A stretch of 64,000 nucleotides of DNA from Dactylosporangium sp. AC04546 (GCF_022095675.1 NZ_JAHYSG010000030.1:53003-117002); one strand, 5' to 3'; counted from the first letter of the stretch, positions 54,553-63,946 are shown. Numbers and translations are program-made. The notes: generated by a model from the letters alone, not told the origin.

Positions 54553-55305
54553 GTGAGTGTGCTGCAGCGCTTCGAGAAGCGCCTTGAGGGCCTGGTCGAG
54601 GGGGCCTTCGCGAAGGTCTTCAAGGGGGTCGTCCACCCTGTGGAGATCCTCAACGCCATGCAACGGGAGGCGGAAGCCCACAAGGCGATTCTGGCCGGCG
54701 GGCGCACGCTGGTGCCGAATCGCTACGTGATCGACCTTTCGCCCTATGACCACAGTCGGCTGGCGCCGTATGCCGCTGCGCTGGCGCAGGAGCTGGCCCA
54801 GTCGCAGGCCGAGTTCATCGGTGAGCAGGGCTGGACCGTCTACGGCGACGTGATCGTCGAAATCGAGCGGGGGGACGGGCTCGACACGGGCATGTTCCGG
54901 GTCACCGCCGAGGTCTACACCGGTGGGGACGTCGCGCCGCCGCCCGTTCCGGACCCGTATGGGGGATACGGGCAGCAGGGCGGCTACGGTGGCCCTGGCC
55001 CCGGTGGGCCGGGGGGTCCCGCGCGCAATGTTCGACTGGTGTCGGGCGACGGGCGCAGCTACCCTCTGTCGATTGGCTCGACCGTGATCGGCCGGGGCGA
55101 CCAGGCCAACATGCGACTGCCCGATGTCGGGATCTCGCGCCGCCATGCGCGGCTCGACTTCGACGGTGCGCAGGTCGTGCTGACCGATCTCGGCTCCACC
55201 AACGGCACGATGGTCAACGGTCAACGCGTCTCCGCGGTCGCGTTGAACCCGGGTGACATGATCCAGCTCGGCACGACCACGCTCACCTACCGCGTGGATG
55301 GCTGA
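54553..55305 (+). CDS. fhaA: FHA-domain protein FhaA
   Basis: 250-aa FhaA, a phosphothreonine reader of Ser/Thr kinases that in mycobacteria binds the flippase regulator MviN/MurJ. The N-terminal DUF3662 domain spans ~1-120 (MSVLQRFEKRLEGLVEGAFA; PVEILNAMQREAEAHKAI), then a Gly/Pro/Tyr linker and a C-terminal FHA domain ~165-250 (VIGRGDQANMRLPD, GISRRHARLDF, DLGSTNGTMVNG). The GTG with GAGGAGG upstream gives the conserved opening; longer starts are rejected. First gene of the fhaA-pknB cluster. Confidence 0.95.
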   Translation: MSVLQRFEKRLEGLVEGAFAKVFKGVVHPVEILNAMQREAEAHKAILAGGRTLVPNRYVIDLSPYDHSRLAPYAAALAQELAQSQAEFIGEQGWTVYGDVIVEIERGDGLDTGMFRVTAEVYTGGDVAPPPVPDPYGGYGQQGGYGGPGPGGPGGPARNVRLVSGDGRSYPLSIGSTVIGRGDQANMRLPDVGISRRHARLDFDGAQVVLTDLGSTNGTMVNGQRVSAVALNPGDMIQLGTTTLTYRVDG

Positions 55306-55357
55306 TCGTTCTGCATGCGTGGTCGACGTTAGGCGGATCTGAATGAGCGCGTCGTAG

Positions 55358-55837
55358 ATGGAATTCGTCATCACGGTTGCCCGCTATGGGTTGCTCGTGC
55401 TGCTGTGGATCTTCGTGTTCACGGTGGTGGGTGTGATCCGGCGGGACCTGTTCGCAGGCTCGCGATCGAGCCGGATCGTCGCCGCACCCCGGGGGGTTGG
55501 TGCGGTGACGGCTCCTGGCCGTCCGGCGAAGGTGAAGCGCGGGAAGACCGCGCATCAGCTCTTCGTCACCGCCGGTGCGCTGGCGGGCACTCGCATCACT
55601 CTCGGCGAGGCGCCCATCACCATCGGCCGGGCCGAGGACTCGACGCTGGTGATCACCGACGACTACGCCTCTGCAAAGCACGCCCGGCTCGTACCTCGCG
55701 CCGGCCAGTGGTACCTCGAGGACCTCGGCTCCACCAACGGCACCTACCTCGACAAGACCAAGGTCAGCGCACCTACCCCCGTCCCCCTCGGCGTGCCGAT
55801 TCGCATCGGCCGCACTTCACTCGAGTTACGGCCATGA
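55358..55837 (+). CDS. fhaB: FHA-domain membrane protein FhaB (FipA)
   Basis: 159-aa protein with an N-terminal membrane helix (residues ~6-27, ITVARYGLLVLLWIFVFTVV) and a cytoplasmic FHA domain (~75-155: TIGRAEDSTLVITDDYASAK, HARLVPR, DLGSTNGTYLDKTKV). Mycobacterial FhaB/FipA is a PknA target that links kinases to FtsZ/FtsQ. Its stop overlaps the pstP start (ATGA). Confidence 0.95.
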   Translation: MEFVITVARYGLLVLLWIFVFTVVGVIRRDLFAGSRSSRIVAAPRGVGAVTAPGRPAKVKRGKTAHQLFVTAGALAGTRITLGEAPITIGRAEDSTLVITDDYASAKHARLVPRAGQWYLEDLGSTNGTYLDKTKVSAPTPVPLGVPIRIGRTSLELRP

Positions 55838-57249
55838 CTCTCACCTTGCGCTATGCGGCCCGCAGTGACCGCGGTCTGATTCGGAGTGGCAACCAGGACT
55901 CCGTCTACGCCGGACCGCGGCTGCTCGCCGTTGCCGACGGCATGGGCGGCATGGCCGCCGGCGACGTCGCCAGCAACATTGTCATCGCCACCATGGCGCC
56001 ACTCGACGAGGACGTGCCCGGTAACGCCATGATCGACACGCTGCGCAGCGCGGTCGATCTGGCCAACCAGCAGATCCGGGACGCCGTCGAGGAGAACCCT
56101 GCCATGGAGGGCATGGGCACGACCCTCACAGCGATGCTGTTCTCCGGCACCAAGATGGGCATGGTCCACATCGGTGACTCCCGCGCGTACCTTGTGCGCG
56201 ACGGGGAGTTCGCCCAGGTGACCAAGGACGACACGTACGTCCAGATGCTCGTCGACGAGGGCCGGATCAGCCTCGAAGAGGCCAACAGCCATCCGCAGCG
56301 CTCCCTGCTCACGCGGGCGCTCGACGGCCGCGACGCCGACCCCGAGTACTCGGTGCGGCAGGTCAAGCCGGGCGATCGCTATCTGCTGTGCAGCGACGGG
56401 CTCTCCGGCGTCGTGAGCGCCGAGACCATCGAGGCGACGCTGCGGGAGTACATCGACCCCAACCAGTGCGCCAGCCGGCTCGTCGAGCTGGCCCTGCGCG
56501 GCGGCGGGCCCGACAACATCACCGTGATCGTCGCCGACGTCACCGACGAGGACATCGTCGAGGCGCGGCCGATCGTCGGCGGTGCGGCGGCCCAGGACCG
56601 CGGGATGGCCACGTCGGCCGACCAGTCGATGTCGTCGGCCCGCGGCGCCGCTCTGGCCGCCCCGCGCCCGCCGGTGCCCGACAGCGACGAGGAGCAGCGT
56701 GCCAACGCGGCGCCCGTCGCCCGGGACGACAGCGAGCGGCCCCGCCGGCATCCGGTGCGCACGGCAATCCTCCTCGTCGTGCTGCTCGGGCTGCTCGGCG
56801 GCGGTCTGTGGTACGGCTGGAGCGTGACTCAGTCGCGGTACTACGTGGGCGCCACCGACGATGGCAACGTGGCCATCTTCAAGGGCGTCCCGGGCCGGAT
56901 CGCCTGGATCGAGCTGTCGACGGTCTACGAGTCGAGCGAGCTCAAGGTCGACGACCTGACCCCGGCCGCGCAGAGCACCGTCCGGCAGGGCATCCAGGTC
57001 GACAGCCTGGACCAGGCCAAGCAGAAGCTCGACGCGCTGCTCGACCCGAGCGACCCGTCGCGCAAGCAGGCCTGCCCCTCGACCGAGCCGAGCGCCGACG
57101 GCAGCCCGTCCGACCCGGCGAGCTCCGCCCCGGTCGAGTCGCTCAGCCCGGCTGTTTCGGCCAGTGCCTCCGGGAACGGCTCGGTCGTGCCGACGAGCGC
57201 GGAGGCTTCGCCGACGATGTCGAGCCCGACTCCCGCTGCCAGTTGCTGA
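55834..57249 (+). CDS. pstP: PP2C Ser/Thr phosphatase PstP
   Basis: 471-aa membrane phosphatase that reverses PknA/PknB phosphorylation. The PP2C domain occupies ~1-235, with metal Asp22 (GNQDS), Asp35 (VADGMGG), HIGDSRAYL, CSDGLSG and GGPDNITVIV. A cytoplasmic linker, one membrane helix (~311-330) and an extracellular domain follow, ending in a Ser/Pro-rich tail. ATG overlaps the fhaB stop. Confidence 0.95.
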   Translation: MTLTLRYAARSDRGLIRSGNQDSVYAGPRLLAVADGMGGMAAGDVASNIVIATMAPLDEDVPGNAMIDTLRSAVDLANQQIRDAVEENPAMEGMGTTLTAMLFSGTKMGMVHIGDSRAYLVRDGEFAQVTKDDTYVQMLVDEGRISLEEANSHPQRSLLTRALDGRDADPEYSVRQVKPGDRYLLCSDGLSGVVSAETIEATLREYIDPNQCASRLVELALRGGGPDNITVIVADVTDEDIVEARPIVGGAAAQDRGMATSADQSMSSARGAALAAPRPPVPDSDEEQRANAAPVARDDSERPRRHPVRTAILLVVLLGLLGGGLWYGWSVTQSRYYVGATDDGNVAIFKGVPGRIAWIELSTVYESSELKVDDLTPAAQSTVRQGIQVDSLDQAKQKLDALLDPSDPSRKQACPSTEPSADGSPSDPASSAPVESLSPAVSASASGNGSVVPTSAEASPTMSSPTPAASC

Positions 57250-57274
57250 CCGCGAGGCCAAGAGGAAACCTGTC

Positions 57275-58786
57275 GTGACCGCCCCTGCCTTCCCGGCCCC
57301 GTCGCCCGCCAACCCGGGCGACGGGTCGGCCGTGTCCGCGCCGGCCCGGCAGCGCACCCGCCGCAACACCGAGCTCGGCCTCCTGCTGTTCGTCGCGGTG
57401 ATCCTGCTGGTCTACGCGGCCGTCGTGGAGGGCAACGCCGTCGGCGAGGTCACGCCTGACTTCTGGGTGCAGATCGCGGTGCTGACCGTCATCTTCGGCC
57501 TCGCGCACATGGCGATCCGCTTCCTCGCGCCGTATGCCGACCCGGTGATCCTGCCGGCGGTGGCCCTCATCAACGGGCTGGGCGTCGCATTCCTGCGCCG
57601 CCTCGACCTGGCCCGGGTCAAGGCGCCGGAGCGGGCCGAGCTGAGCGTGTTCGGCGGCGACGGGTTCCGGCAGCTGGGCTGGACGGCGGCGGCCATCGTC
57701 GGCGCGGTGATCCTGATGGCCATCGTGCGTGACCACCGGTCGCTGTCGCGGTATGCGTACACGCTCGGCCTCACCGGCATCGTGCTGGTGCTGATCCCGG
57801 CGGTGCTGCCGGCGCAGTACTCGTCGATCAACGGTGCCAAGCTGTGGATCAAGTTCCCGGGCTTCTCGATCCAGCCCGGTGAGTTCGCCAAGATCTGCCT
57901 GCTCGTCTTCTTCGCGTACTACCTGGTGCGCAAGCGCGAGGTGCTCTCGCTGGCGAGCAAGCGGTTCCTCGGCATCGACTTCCCGCGCGGCCGCGACCTC
58001 GGCCCGGTCGTCGCGGTCTGGCTGATGTCGCTGCTGGTCCTGATCTTCGAGAAGGACCTCGGCACCTCGCTCATGTACTTCGGGCTGTTCGTCGTCACGC
58101 TGTACATCGCCACCGAGCGGGTCAGCTGGCTGATCATCGGTCTGGGCCTCTTCTTCGGCGGCGCCTTCCTGGCGTACTTCCTCGGCAAGGCCGTCGGCGG
58201 GCCGTTCCTCAACTTCTCCGAGCGCGCCACCACCTGGCTCGACCCGTTCGCCGACGCGGACAACAAGGGCTACCAGCTGGTGCAGTCGCTGCTCGGCCTG
58301 GGCACCGGCGGCCTGACCGGGGCCGGCCCGGGCGCCGGTCAGCCGACCAAGGTGCCCGAGGTGCGCACCGACTTCATCTTCTCCGGCATGGGCGAGGAGA
58401 TCGGCCTCTTCGGCCTCACCGCCCTGCTCATCGTCTACCTGCTCATCGTCGAGCGCGGCCTGCGGGCCGCGATCAACGTGCGCGACTCCTTCGGCAAGCT
58501 GTTCGCCGGTGGTCTCGCGTTCACCATCGGGTTGCAGGTGTTCGTCATCGTGGGTGGCATCAGCCAGCTGATCCCGCTGACCGGGCAGACCACGCCGTTC
58601 CTCTCGGCGGGTGGCTCGTCGCTGGTGGCCAACTGGCTGCTGATCGGTCTGCTGCTGCGCATCTCCGACGCGTCGCGGCGCCCGGCCGGCGGGTCTCCGT
58701 CGGTCAACCTGGGCGGCGTGTCCACCGGCGGTGGCGGCGGCGCCCCGGTCCAGATCAAAGAGCTGCCCACGGAGGTTGTGCGATGA
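57275..58786 (+). CDS. rodA: SEDS peptidoglycan polymerase RodA (FtsW/RodA/SpoVE)
   Basis: 503-aa multi-pass SEDS glycosyltransferase that polymerises lipid II together with a class B PBP. About ten membrane helices; conserved ENGAKLWIKF-like INGAKLWIKFPGFSIQPGEF, the catalytic Asp region RDLGPVVAVWLMSLLVLIFE KDLGTSL-type, and VRTDFIFSGMGEEIGLFGL. GTG chosen with AGAGGAAA upstream. Ends in ATGA overlap with pbpA, so the polymerase and transpeptidase are made together. Confidence 0.93.
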   Translation: MTAPAFPAPSPANPGDGSAVSAPARQRTRRNTELGLLLFVAVILLVYAAVVEGNAVGEVTPDFWVQIAVLTVIFGLAHMAIRFLAPYADPVILPAVALINGLGVAFLRRLDLARVKAPERAELSVFGGDGFRQLGWTAAAIVGAVILMAIVRDHRSLSRYAYTLGLTGIVLVLIPAVLPAQYSSINGAKLWIKFPGFSIQPGEFAKICLLVFFAYYLVRKREVLSLASKRFLGIDFPRGRDLGPVVAVWLMSLLVLIFEKDLGTSLMYFGLFVVTLYIATERVSWLIIGLGLFFGGAFLAYFLGKAVGGPFLNFSERATTWLDPFADADNKGYQLVQSLLGLGTGGLTGAGPGAGQPTKVPEVRTDFIFSGMGEEIGLFGLTALLIVYLLIVERGLRAAINVRDSFGKLFAGGLAFTIGLQVFVIVGGISQLIPLTGQTTPFLSAGGSSLVANWLLIGLLLRISDASRRPAGGSPSVNLGGVSTGGGGGAPVQIKELPTEVVR

Positions 58787-60300
58787 ACGCCCCACTGCGC
58801 CGGGTCGGTGTCGTGGTGCTGGTCCTGTTCGCGATGCTGTTCGTCAACCTGAACTACCGCCAGGTGGTCAAGGCCGACGACTACCGGGAGAACTCGCGCA
58901 ACGGCCGCGTCCAGGCGAGCGAGTACGAGCGGGCGCGCGGCAAGATCGTCAACGCCCAGGGCATCGCGGTGGCCGACGCGCAGGAGACCGGCGACTCGCT
59001 GAAGTTCCTCCGGACGTACCCGCTGAAGGACCAGTACGCGCACGTCCTCGGCTACAAGCCGGTCAACCTGGCGGCGACCTCGCTGGAGAAGCTCAACAAC
59101 GACTTCCTCGTCGGCACCTCCGACAAGCAGGCGGCCGACCGGATCGCCGGGCTGTTCACCGGCGAGAAGCCGGCCGGCGGCAACGTGCTGCTGACGATCT
59201 CGAAGTCGGCCCAGGAGACGGCGTACACCCAGCTGGGCAACAACAAGCTCAAGGTGAAGAGCGGCGCGGTCGTCGCGCTCGACCCCTCGACCGGCGCGGT
59301 GCTCGCCGAGGTGTCGCTGCCGAGCTACGACCCCAACCTGCTCTCCACCCACGACACCAACGCCGCCCTGGCGAACTACAAGAAGCTCGACGCCGACCCG
59401 GGCAAGCCGCTGCTGAACCGGGCCGTGTCGGACATCTACCCGCCGGGCTCGACGTTCAAGGTCATCACCTCGGCCGCGGCGCTGACCGCGGACTCGTCGC
59501 TCTCGCCCGACTCGATGGTGCCGGGTGGCGAGTTCTACCAGCCGCCGCAGACCTCGTCGTTCCGGATCAAGAATGCCCACGAGGGCATCTGCCCTGACAG
59601 CATCTCGCTCAAGCAGGCCCTCACCGTCTCGTGCAACACCGTCTTCGCCCGGATGGGCGTGGAGCGGATCGGCGCCGACAAGCTCAAGCGGATGGCGGCG
59701 GACTTCGGCTTCGAGTCGGAGCCGAAGTACATCGAGGACCAGGACCGTAACTACTGCGGGATCGTCGCCAGCCACACCGGCTCGATGACCGCCCAGAACG
59801 GTGTCGTGGATCCGCCCGCCGTCGCTCAGTCGAGCATCGGACAGCGAGAGGTAAAGATGTCTCCGCTGCAAGGCGCGATGATTGCGGCGACGGTTGCCAA
59901 CGGCGGTCGCGAGATGCGGCCGTACGTGGTGGACCGTCTGCAGAACGCCGACCTCTCCAACGCCGACCGCACCGAGCCCAAGGAAATGGGCCGCCCGATC
60001 AGTGGCGATGTCGCCGCCAAGCTGCAGGAAATGATGTTCAGCGTGGTCACCTCCCGCGACGGTACGGGCCGCAGCGCGAACGTCTCCGGTTTGCAGGTGG
60101 GTGGTAAGACCGGAACCGCGGAAGACGGTGAAGATGCGCAGGACCACGGCTGGTTCATCGGCTTCGCACTGAAGGACGGCAAGCCGATCATCTCGGTCGC
60201 GGTCTTCCTCGAGAACGCTGGCAAGGGTGGCAGCGCTGAGGCGGCTCGCATTGCCGGTCAGGTCATGAAGGCATACGCGGACGAAAAGGGCATCAAATAA
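58783..60300 (+). CDS. pbpA: Class B penicillin-binding protein PbpA
   Basis: 505-aa transpeptidase with one N-terminal membrane anchor (~8-26). Dimerisation region RARGKIVNAQGIAVADA follows, then the penicillin-binding domain with SxxK Ser223-Lys226 (PPGSTFKV), SxN Ser283 (SCNTVF) and KTG Lys442 (GGKTGTAED). In mycobacteria PbpA is phosphorylated by PknB and acts in septation. It is translationally coupled to rodA. Confidence 0.95.
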   Translation: MNAPLRRVGVVVLVLFAMLFVNLNYRQVVKADDYRENSRNGRVQASEYERARGKIVNAQGIAVADAQETGDSLKFLRTYPLKDQYAHVLGYKPVNLAATSLEKLNNDFLVGTSDKQAADRIAGLFTGEKPAGGNVLLTISKSAQETAYTQLGNNKLKVKSGAVVALDPSTGAVLAEVSLPSYDPNLLSTHDTNAALANYKKLDADPGKPLLNRAVSDIYPPGSTFKVITSAAALTADSSLSPDSMVPGGEFYQPPQTSSFRIKNAHEGICPDSISLKQALTVSCNTVFARMGVERIGADKLKRMAADFGFESEPKYIEDQDRNYCGIVASHTGSMTAQNGVVDPPAVAQSSIGQREVKMSPLQGAMIAATVANGGREMRPYVVDRLQNADLSNADRTEPKEMGRPISGDVAAKLQEMMFSVVTSRDGTGRSANVSGLQVGGKTGTAEDGEDAQDHGWFIGFALKDGKPIISVAVFLENAGKGGSAEAARIAGQVMKAYADEKGIK

Positions 60301-60315
60301 CATGAGGTGCGCGAC

Positions 60316-61983
60316 ATGTTGAGCGCCGGCACCGTGTTGGGCGGGCGCTACCGCCTGGACGAGCGCATCGCCGGCGGCGGTATGGGTGACGTCTGGCGCG
60401 GCACCGACGAGGTGCTGGGCCGGATCGTCGCGATCAAGGTCCTGCTGCCCGCACTGCTGGAGGAGCCCGGCTTCGCCGAGCGCTTCCGCGGCGAGGCGCG
60501 GACGATGGCCACCATCAACCACCCGGGCGTCGTCGACATCTATGACTACGGCAGCGAGAACGGCACGGCCTTCCTGATCATGGAGTACGTGGAGGGCGAC
60601 GCGCTCTCCCGCACCCTGTCGCGGGTCGGCCGGCTCACCCCCGCGCGGGCCATGGCGCTCATCGCACAGGCCGCCGACGCGCTGCACGCCGCGCACGAGA
60701 AGGGCATCGTCCACCGCGACGTGAAGCCCGGCAACCTGCTCGTGCGGCCCAACGGCACGCTGGTGCTCACCGACTTCGGCATCGCGCGCTCGGCGGCCGT
60801 CGCCCAGCTGACCGCGGCCGGCTCGGTGCTCGGCACCGCCTCCTACATCTCGCCCGAGCAGGCCTCGGGCCAGCAGGCCACGCCGCTGTCCGACGTGTAC
60901 GCGCTCGGCGTGGTCGCCTACCAGTGCCTGTCCGGCCAGCGGCCGTTCGAGGGCGAGAACCCGCTCGAGATCGCCATGCGGCACGTGCGCGAGATGCCGC
61001 CGCCGATGCCGGGCGACATTCCGCCGCCGGTCGTCCAGCTCGTCGAGCGGGCGATGGCCAAGGACCCGGCCGCCCGCTGGCCCAGCGCCGCCGCGCTCGC
61101 CCAGGCCGCCCGCCGGGTGTCGCACCAGGTCGGCGGCGGCACGGCCACCGGTCCGGCGGTGCCGCCGCTCGGCCCGCCCGTCTCGGGCGCCCCGATCGCG
61201 CCGCCGGTCTCTGGCGGCCCCTCCTACGGGCAGCCGACCTCCGGCTCGCCGATGTCCGGCCCGCCGATGTCGGGCGGTCCGGTGTCGCCCGGCGCGGGTG
61301 GCACCCGGATCATGCCCGGTGGCGCGCTTCCGCCGCTGCCCGGCCAGCAGCCGGTCGGCGTGGGCGGGCACCAGGCCCGCGGTGCCGCTGGCGTGCCGCC
61401 ACCGCCGCCGAGCGGTGACACGGCCACGTTCATGGGTGGCGGGTACGACGGTGGCTACGACGCGCCGCCGCCGCCTCCGACCCCCGGCGGTGCCGGTGGG
61501 CGCTCCGGCGGGCGGAACAACCTGGTCGTGGCCGGGATCGCGGGCATCGTGCTGCTGGTGCTGATCGGTATCGGCGGCCTGTACTTCGCCACCAAGGGCA
61601 ACAACGACCCGAACAAGGTCGGCAGTGGCGAGACGACCGCGCCGCCGACCAGCGCCGCCGCGCCGACCTCGGCGAAGCCGACCGGCAAGCTTGTCAAGGT
61701 CGACTGCGATGGGCTCAAGGGCAAGCTCGGGACGTTCGAGAAGTCCAAGCTCGAGCGCCTGAAGCTGAAGGTCAAGATCGTGCCGGTCGAGTCGGACCTG
61801 CCGGTTCCCGGCCAGATCATCACGGTCGACCCGTGCGGCGAGGTCGCCGAGGGCACCGAGGTCACGTTCACGGTGGCCAAGGGCGCGGCCGGCCCGCCAA
61901 GGAACAACAACTCCAGCTCGGCGCCGGCACCCGGGAAGTCCGACGACGTCAAGGACCCGTCGCCGGAGCCGAGCGCGAGCTAG
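60316..61983 (+). CDS. pknA: Ser/Thr kinase PknA
   Basis: 555-aa eukaryotic-like kinase. Kinase domain ~10-270 with GGGMGDV P-loop, Lys41 (AIKVL), HRDVKPGN (Asp135), DFGIA (Asp153) and APE-like SPEQ. A Pro/Gly/Ser-rich linker and membrane helix (~402-424) precede an extracellular region with a single PASTA-like domain holding two Cys (VKVDCDGLKG and VDPCGEVAEG). Mycobacterial PknA lacks a PASTA domain, so this is a difference. ATG with GAGG upstream is preferred over a GTG three codons earlier. Confidence 0.93.
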   Translation: MLSAGTVLGGRYRLDERIAGGGMGDVWRGTDEVLGRIVAIKVLLPALLEEPGFAERFRGEARTMATINHPGVVDIYDYGSENGTAFLIMEYVEGDALSRTLSRVGRLTPARAMALIAQAADALHAAHEKGIVHRDVKPGNLLVRPNGTLVLTDFGIARSAAVAQLTAAGSVLGTASYISPEQASGQQATPLSDVYALGVVAYQCLSGQRPFEGENPLEIAMRHVREMPPPMPGDIPPPVVQLVERAMAKDPAARWPSAAALAQAARRVSHQVGGGTATGPAVPPLGPPVSGAPIAPPVSGGPSYGQPTSGSPMSGPPMSGGPVSPGAGGTRIMPGGALPPLPGQQPVGVGGHQARGAAGVPPPPPSGDTATFMGGGYDGGYDAPPPPPTPGGAGGRSGGRNNLVVAGIAGIVLLVLIGIGGLYFATKGNNDPNKVGSGETTAPPTSAAAPTSAKPTGKLVKVDCDGLKGKLGTFEKSKLERLKLKVKIVPVESDLPVPGQIITVDPCGEVAEGTEVTFTVAKGAAGPPRNNNSSSAPAPGKSDDVKDPSPEPSAS

Positions 61984-62048
61984 ATCGGAATGGGTTCTCG
62001 TCGTAAGACGTGGCAAGGTATGAGTCAATGACCGAAGGACGACACGAC

Positions 62049-63776
62049 ATGACCGCCCAGCCGCGCCTCCTCGGCGGCCGTTACCAGGTCGGGGAGTTGC
62101 TCGGCTATGGCGGCATGGCCGAGGTGCACCGAGGTCGTGACCTGCGACTCGGCCGCGACGTTGCGATCAAGACCCTCCGGACCGACCTCGCCCGCGACGC
62201 GACGTTCCAGTTACGGTTCCGCCGGGAGGCGCAGAACGCCGCCTCCCTCAACCACCCGGCGATCGTCGCCGTCTACGACACCGGTGAGGAACGCGGTCCG
62301 GCGGGCGAGGAACTGCCGTACATCGTCATGGAGTTCGTCAACGGCCGCACCCTCAAGGAGGTGCTGGCGGCCGAGGGCCGGCTCATGCCCCGCCGGGCGC
62401 TGGAGATCACCGCGGACATCTGCGCCGCGCTGGAGTTCAGCCACCGGCACGGGATCATCCACCGCGACATCAAGCCGGGCAACGTGATGCTCACGCAGAC
62501 CGGCCAGGTCAAGGTGATGGACTTCGGCATCGCGCGGGCCCTGGCCAGCGGCGCGACGACGATGACCCAGACGTCGGCGGTCATCGGCACCGCGCAGTAC
62601 CTCTCGCCGGAGCAGGCCCGCGGCGAGCCCGTCGACGCGCGCAGCGACGTCTACGCGACCGGCTGTGTGATCTTCGAGCTGCTCTGCGGCCACCCGCCGT
62701 TCGTCGGCGACAACCCGGTCTCGGTGGCGTACCAGCACGTGCGGGAGGACCCGCGCCCGCCGAGCAACAGCAACCGCGATGTCACGCCCGATGTCGATGC
62801 CGTCGTGCTCAAGGCGCTGGCGAAGAACCCGCTCAACCGGTACCAGAGCGCCGCCGAGATGCGGGCCGACCTCATGCGGGCCGCCGCCGGTCGTCCGGTC
62901 TCCGCGCCGCCGGTGCTGACCGAGGACGAGATGGCGACCGTGATGGCGACGCAGGCCGCCTACCGGCCGCCGCCCGCCTCGCGCCAGCCCTCCCGGGCCG
63001 CCGCGCGGCAGAAGCGCAAGGGCTCGACCGGCATCGTGGTCGCGCTGACCGCGCTCGGCCTCCTCGCGGTGGCCGCGCTGTCGATCGGGCTGTACCTGGC
63101 CAACCAGGACCCGCTGGTGCGGGTGCCGGACCTGGTCGGGCGCACCCAGGCCGAGGCGGACAACGCGCTGCGCCAAATTAACCTGCAGGGCGACCCGCAC
63201 CCGGGCCCCAACGAGAGCTGCGAGGCCGGCAGGGTCGTCAGCCAGGAGCCGAAACCCAGCACCGAGGTCAAGCAGGGCGCCCAGATCGACTACGACGTCT
63301 GCGGTGAGCCGACGCTGCTCACGGTGCCGCCGCTGCTGCGGCTCACCAAGGACCAGGCGACCAAGCAGCTCGAGGGCATGAACCTGCACGTGACCGTCGA
63401 GTCCCGGGACGGTGTCGAGCCCAAGGACGAGGTCATCGGCAGCGACCCGCAGCCGGGCACGTCGATCAAGCCGGGCTCGCCGATCAAGATCTTCGTGTCG
63501 AAGAACAACCAGGCGAACGTGCCCGAGGTGGCCGGTAGGACCCCGGAGCAGGCCGAGGCGCTGCTGCAGGCGGCCGGGTTCACCAACATCGACACGGAAG
63601 AGACCGAGGTCAGCGACCAGTCGAAGGACGGCGTCGCGATCAACACCAACAAGGCGGCGAACAAGCCGGCCCTGAAGACCGACCGGATCGTCATCCGGAT
63701 CGGCAAGTACGAGAACCCCAACCCGGGCACCTCCGGCTCGCCGAAGCCGAGTAGCAGCGCGTCGCAGGGCGGCTGA
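62049..63776 (+). CDS. pknB: Ser/Thr kinase PknB with PASTA domains
   Basis: 575-aa kinase controlling cell-wall synthesis. Kinase domain ~10-275: Gly-rich LLGYGGMAEVH, Lys41 (AIKTL), HRDIKPGN (Asp140), DFG (158-160), activation-loop TMTQTSAVIGTAQY with the Thr autophosphorylation sites. Membrane helix ~335-357 is followed by three PASTA domains (VRVPDLVGRTQAEAD; LTVPPLLRLTKDQATKQL; ANVPEVAGRTPEQAEALLQA); mycobacterial PknB has four. ATG with GAAGGA nine bases upstream chosen; an ATG seven codons earlier is possible. Confidence 0.95.
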   Translation: MTAQPRLLGGRYQVGELLGYGGMAEVHRGRDLRLGRDVAIKTLRTDLARDATFQLRFRREAQNAASLNHPAIVAVYDTGEERGPAGEELPYIVMEFVNGRTLKEVLAAEGRLMPRRALEITADICAALEFSHRHGIIHRDIKPGNVMLTQTGQVKVMDFGIARALASGATTMTQTSAVIGTAQYLSPEQARGEPVDARSDVYATGCVIFELLCGHPPFVGDNPVSVAYQHVREDPRPPSNSNRDVTPDVDAVVLKALAKNPLNRYQSAAEMRADLMRAAAGRPVSAPPVLTEDEMATVMATQAAYRPPPASRQPSRAAARQKRKGSTGIVVALTALGLLAVAALSIGLYLANQDPLVRVPDLVGRTQAEADNALRQINLQGDPHPGPNESCEAGRVVSQEPKPSTEVKQGAQIDYDVCGEPTLLTVPPLLRLTKDQATKQLEGMNLHVTVESRDGVEPKDEVIGSDPQPGTSIKPGSPIKIFVSKNNQANVPEVAGRTPEQAEALLQAAGFTNIDTEETEVSDQSKDGVAINTNKAANKPALKTDRIVIRIGKYENPNPGTSGSPKPSSSASQGG

Positions 63777-63794
63777 TCGACTACTACCGTGTGT

Positions 63795-63828
63795 ACCCTG
63801 TGGATAACTGACTAGTTATCCACAGGGT
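63795..63828. promoter_or_regulatory. Inverted pair of DnaA boxes after pknB
   Basis: ACCCTGTGGATAACT and AGTTATCCACAGGGT form a perfect 15-bp inverted repeat around GACT. Each arm contains a perfect DnaA box (TGTGGATAA / TTATCCACA). A TGTGCACA-like sequence follows. It could also act as a pknB terminator, but the exact box matches favour DnaA. Confidence 0.75.
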
Positions 63829-63898
63829 TGTGCACAGGCGGGGGTTCCCAGCGCGGACGTCTCCGCGGGTTCTTGCCACGACGGCGATGGCAGCGTCC

Positions 63899-63946
63899 GT
63901 GCCGCCGGGGCGAATGCACCGGCGGCACGAGCGGTGTCTGGCGGGA
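63899..63946 (+). repeat. Covarying hairpin element, copy 2
   Basis: Arms GTGCCGCCGG and CCGGCGGCAC pair perfectly (10 bp) around apex GGCGAATGCA, then AGCGGTGTCTGGCGGGAG. The flank just 5' (GATGGCAGC) also resembles copy 1 (GGTGGCAGC). No gene is seen from here to the window end. Confidence 0.7.

Noticed and set aside
58435..62028. 1.2-kb-codon open frame opposite rodA, pbpA and pknA
   Set aside because: Antisense shadow of well-identified genes with low-complexity Arg/Asp/Val composition.
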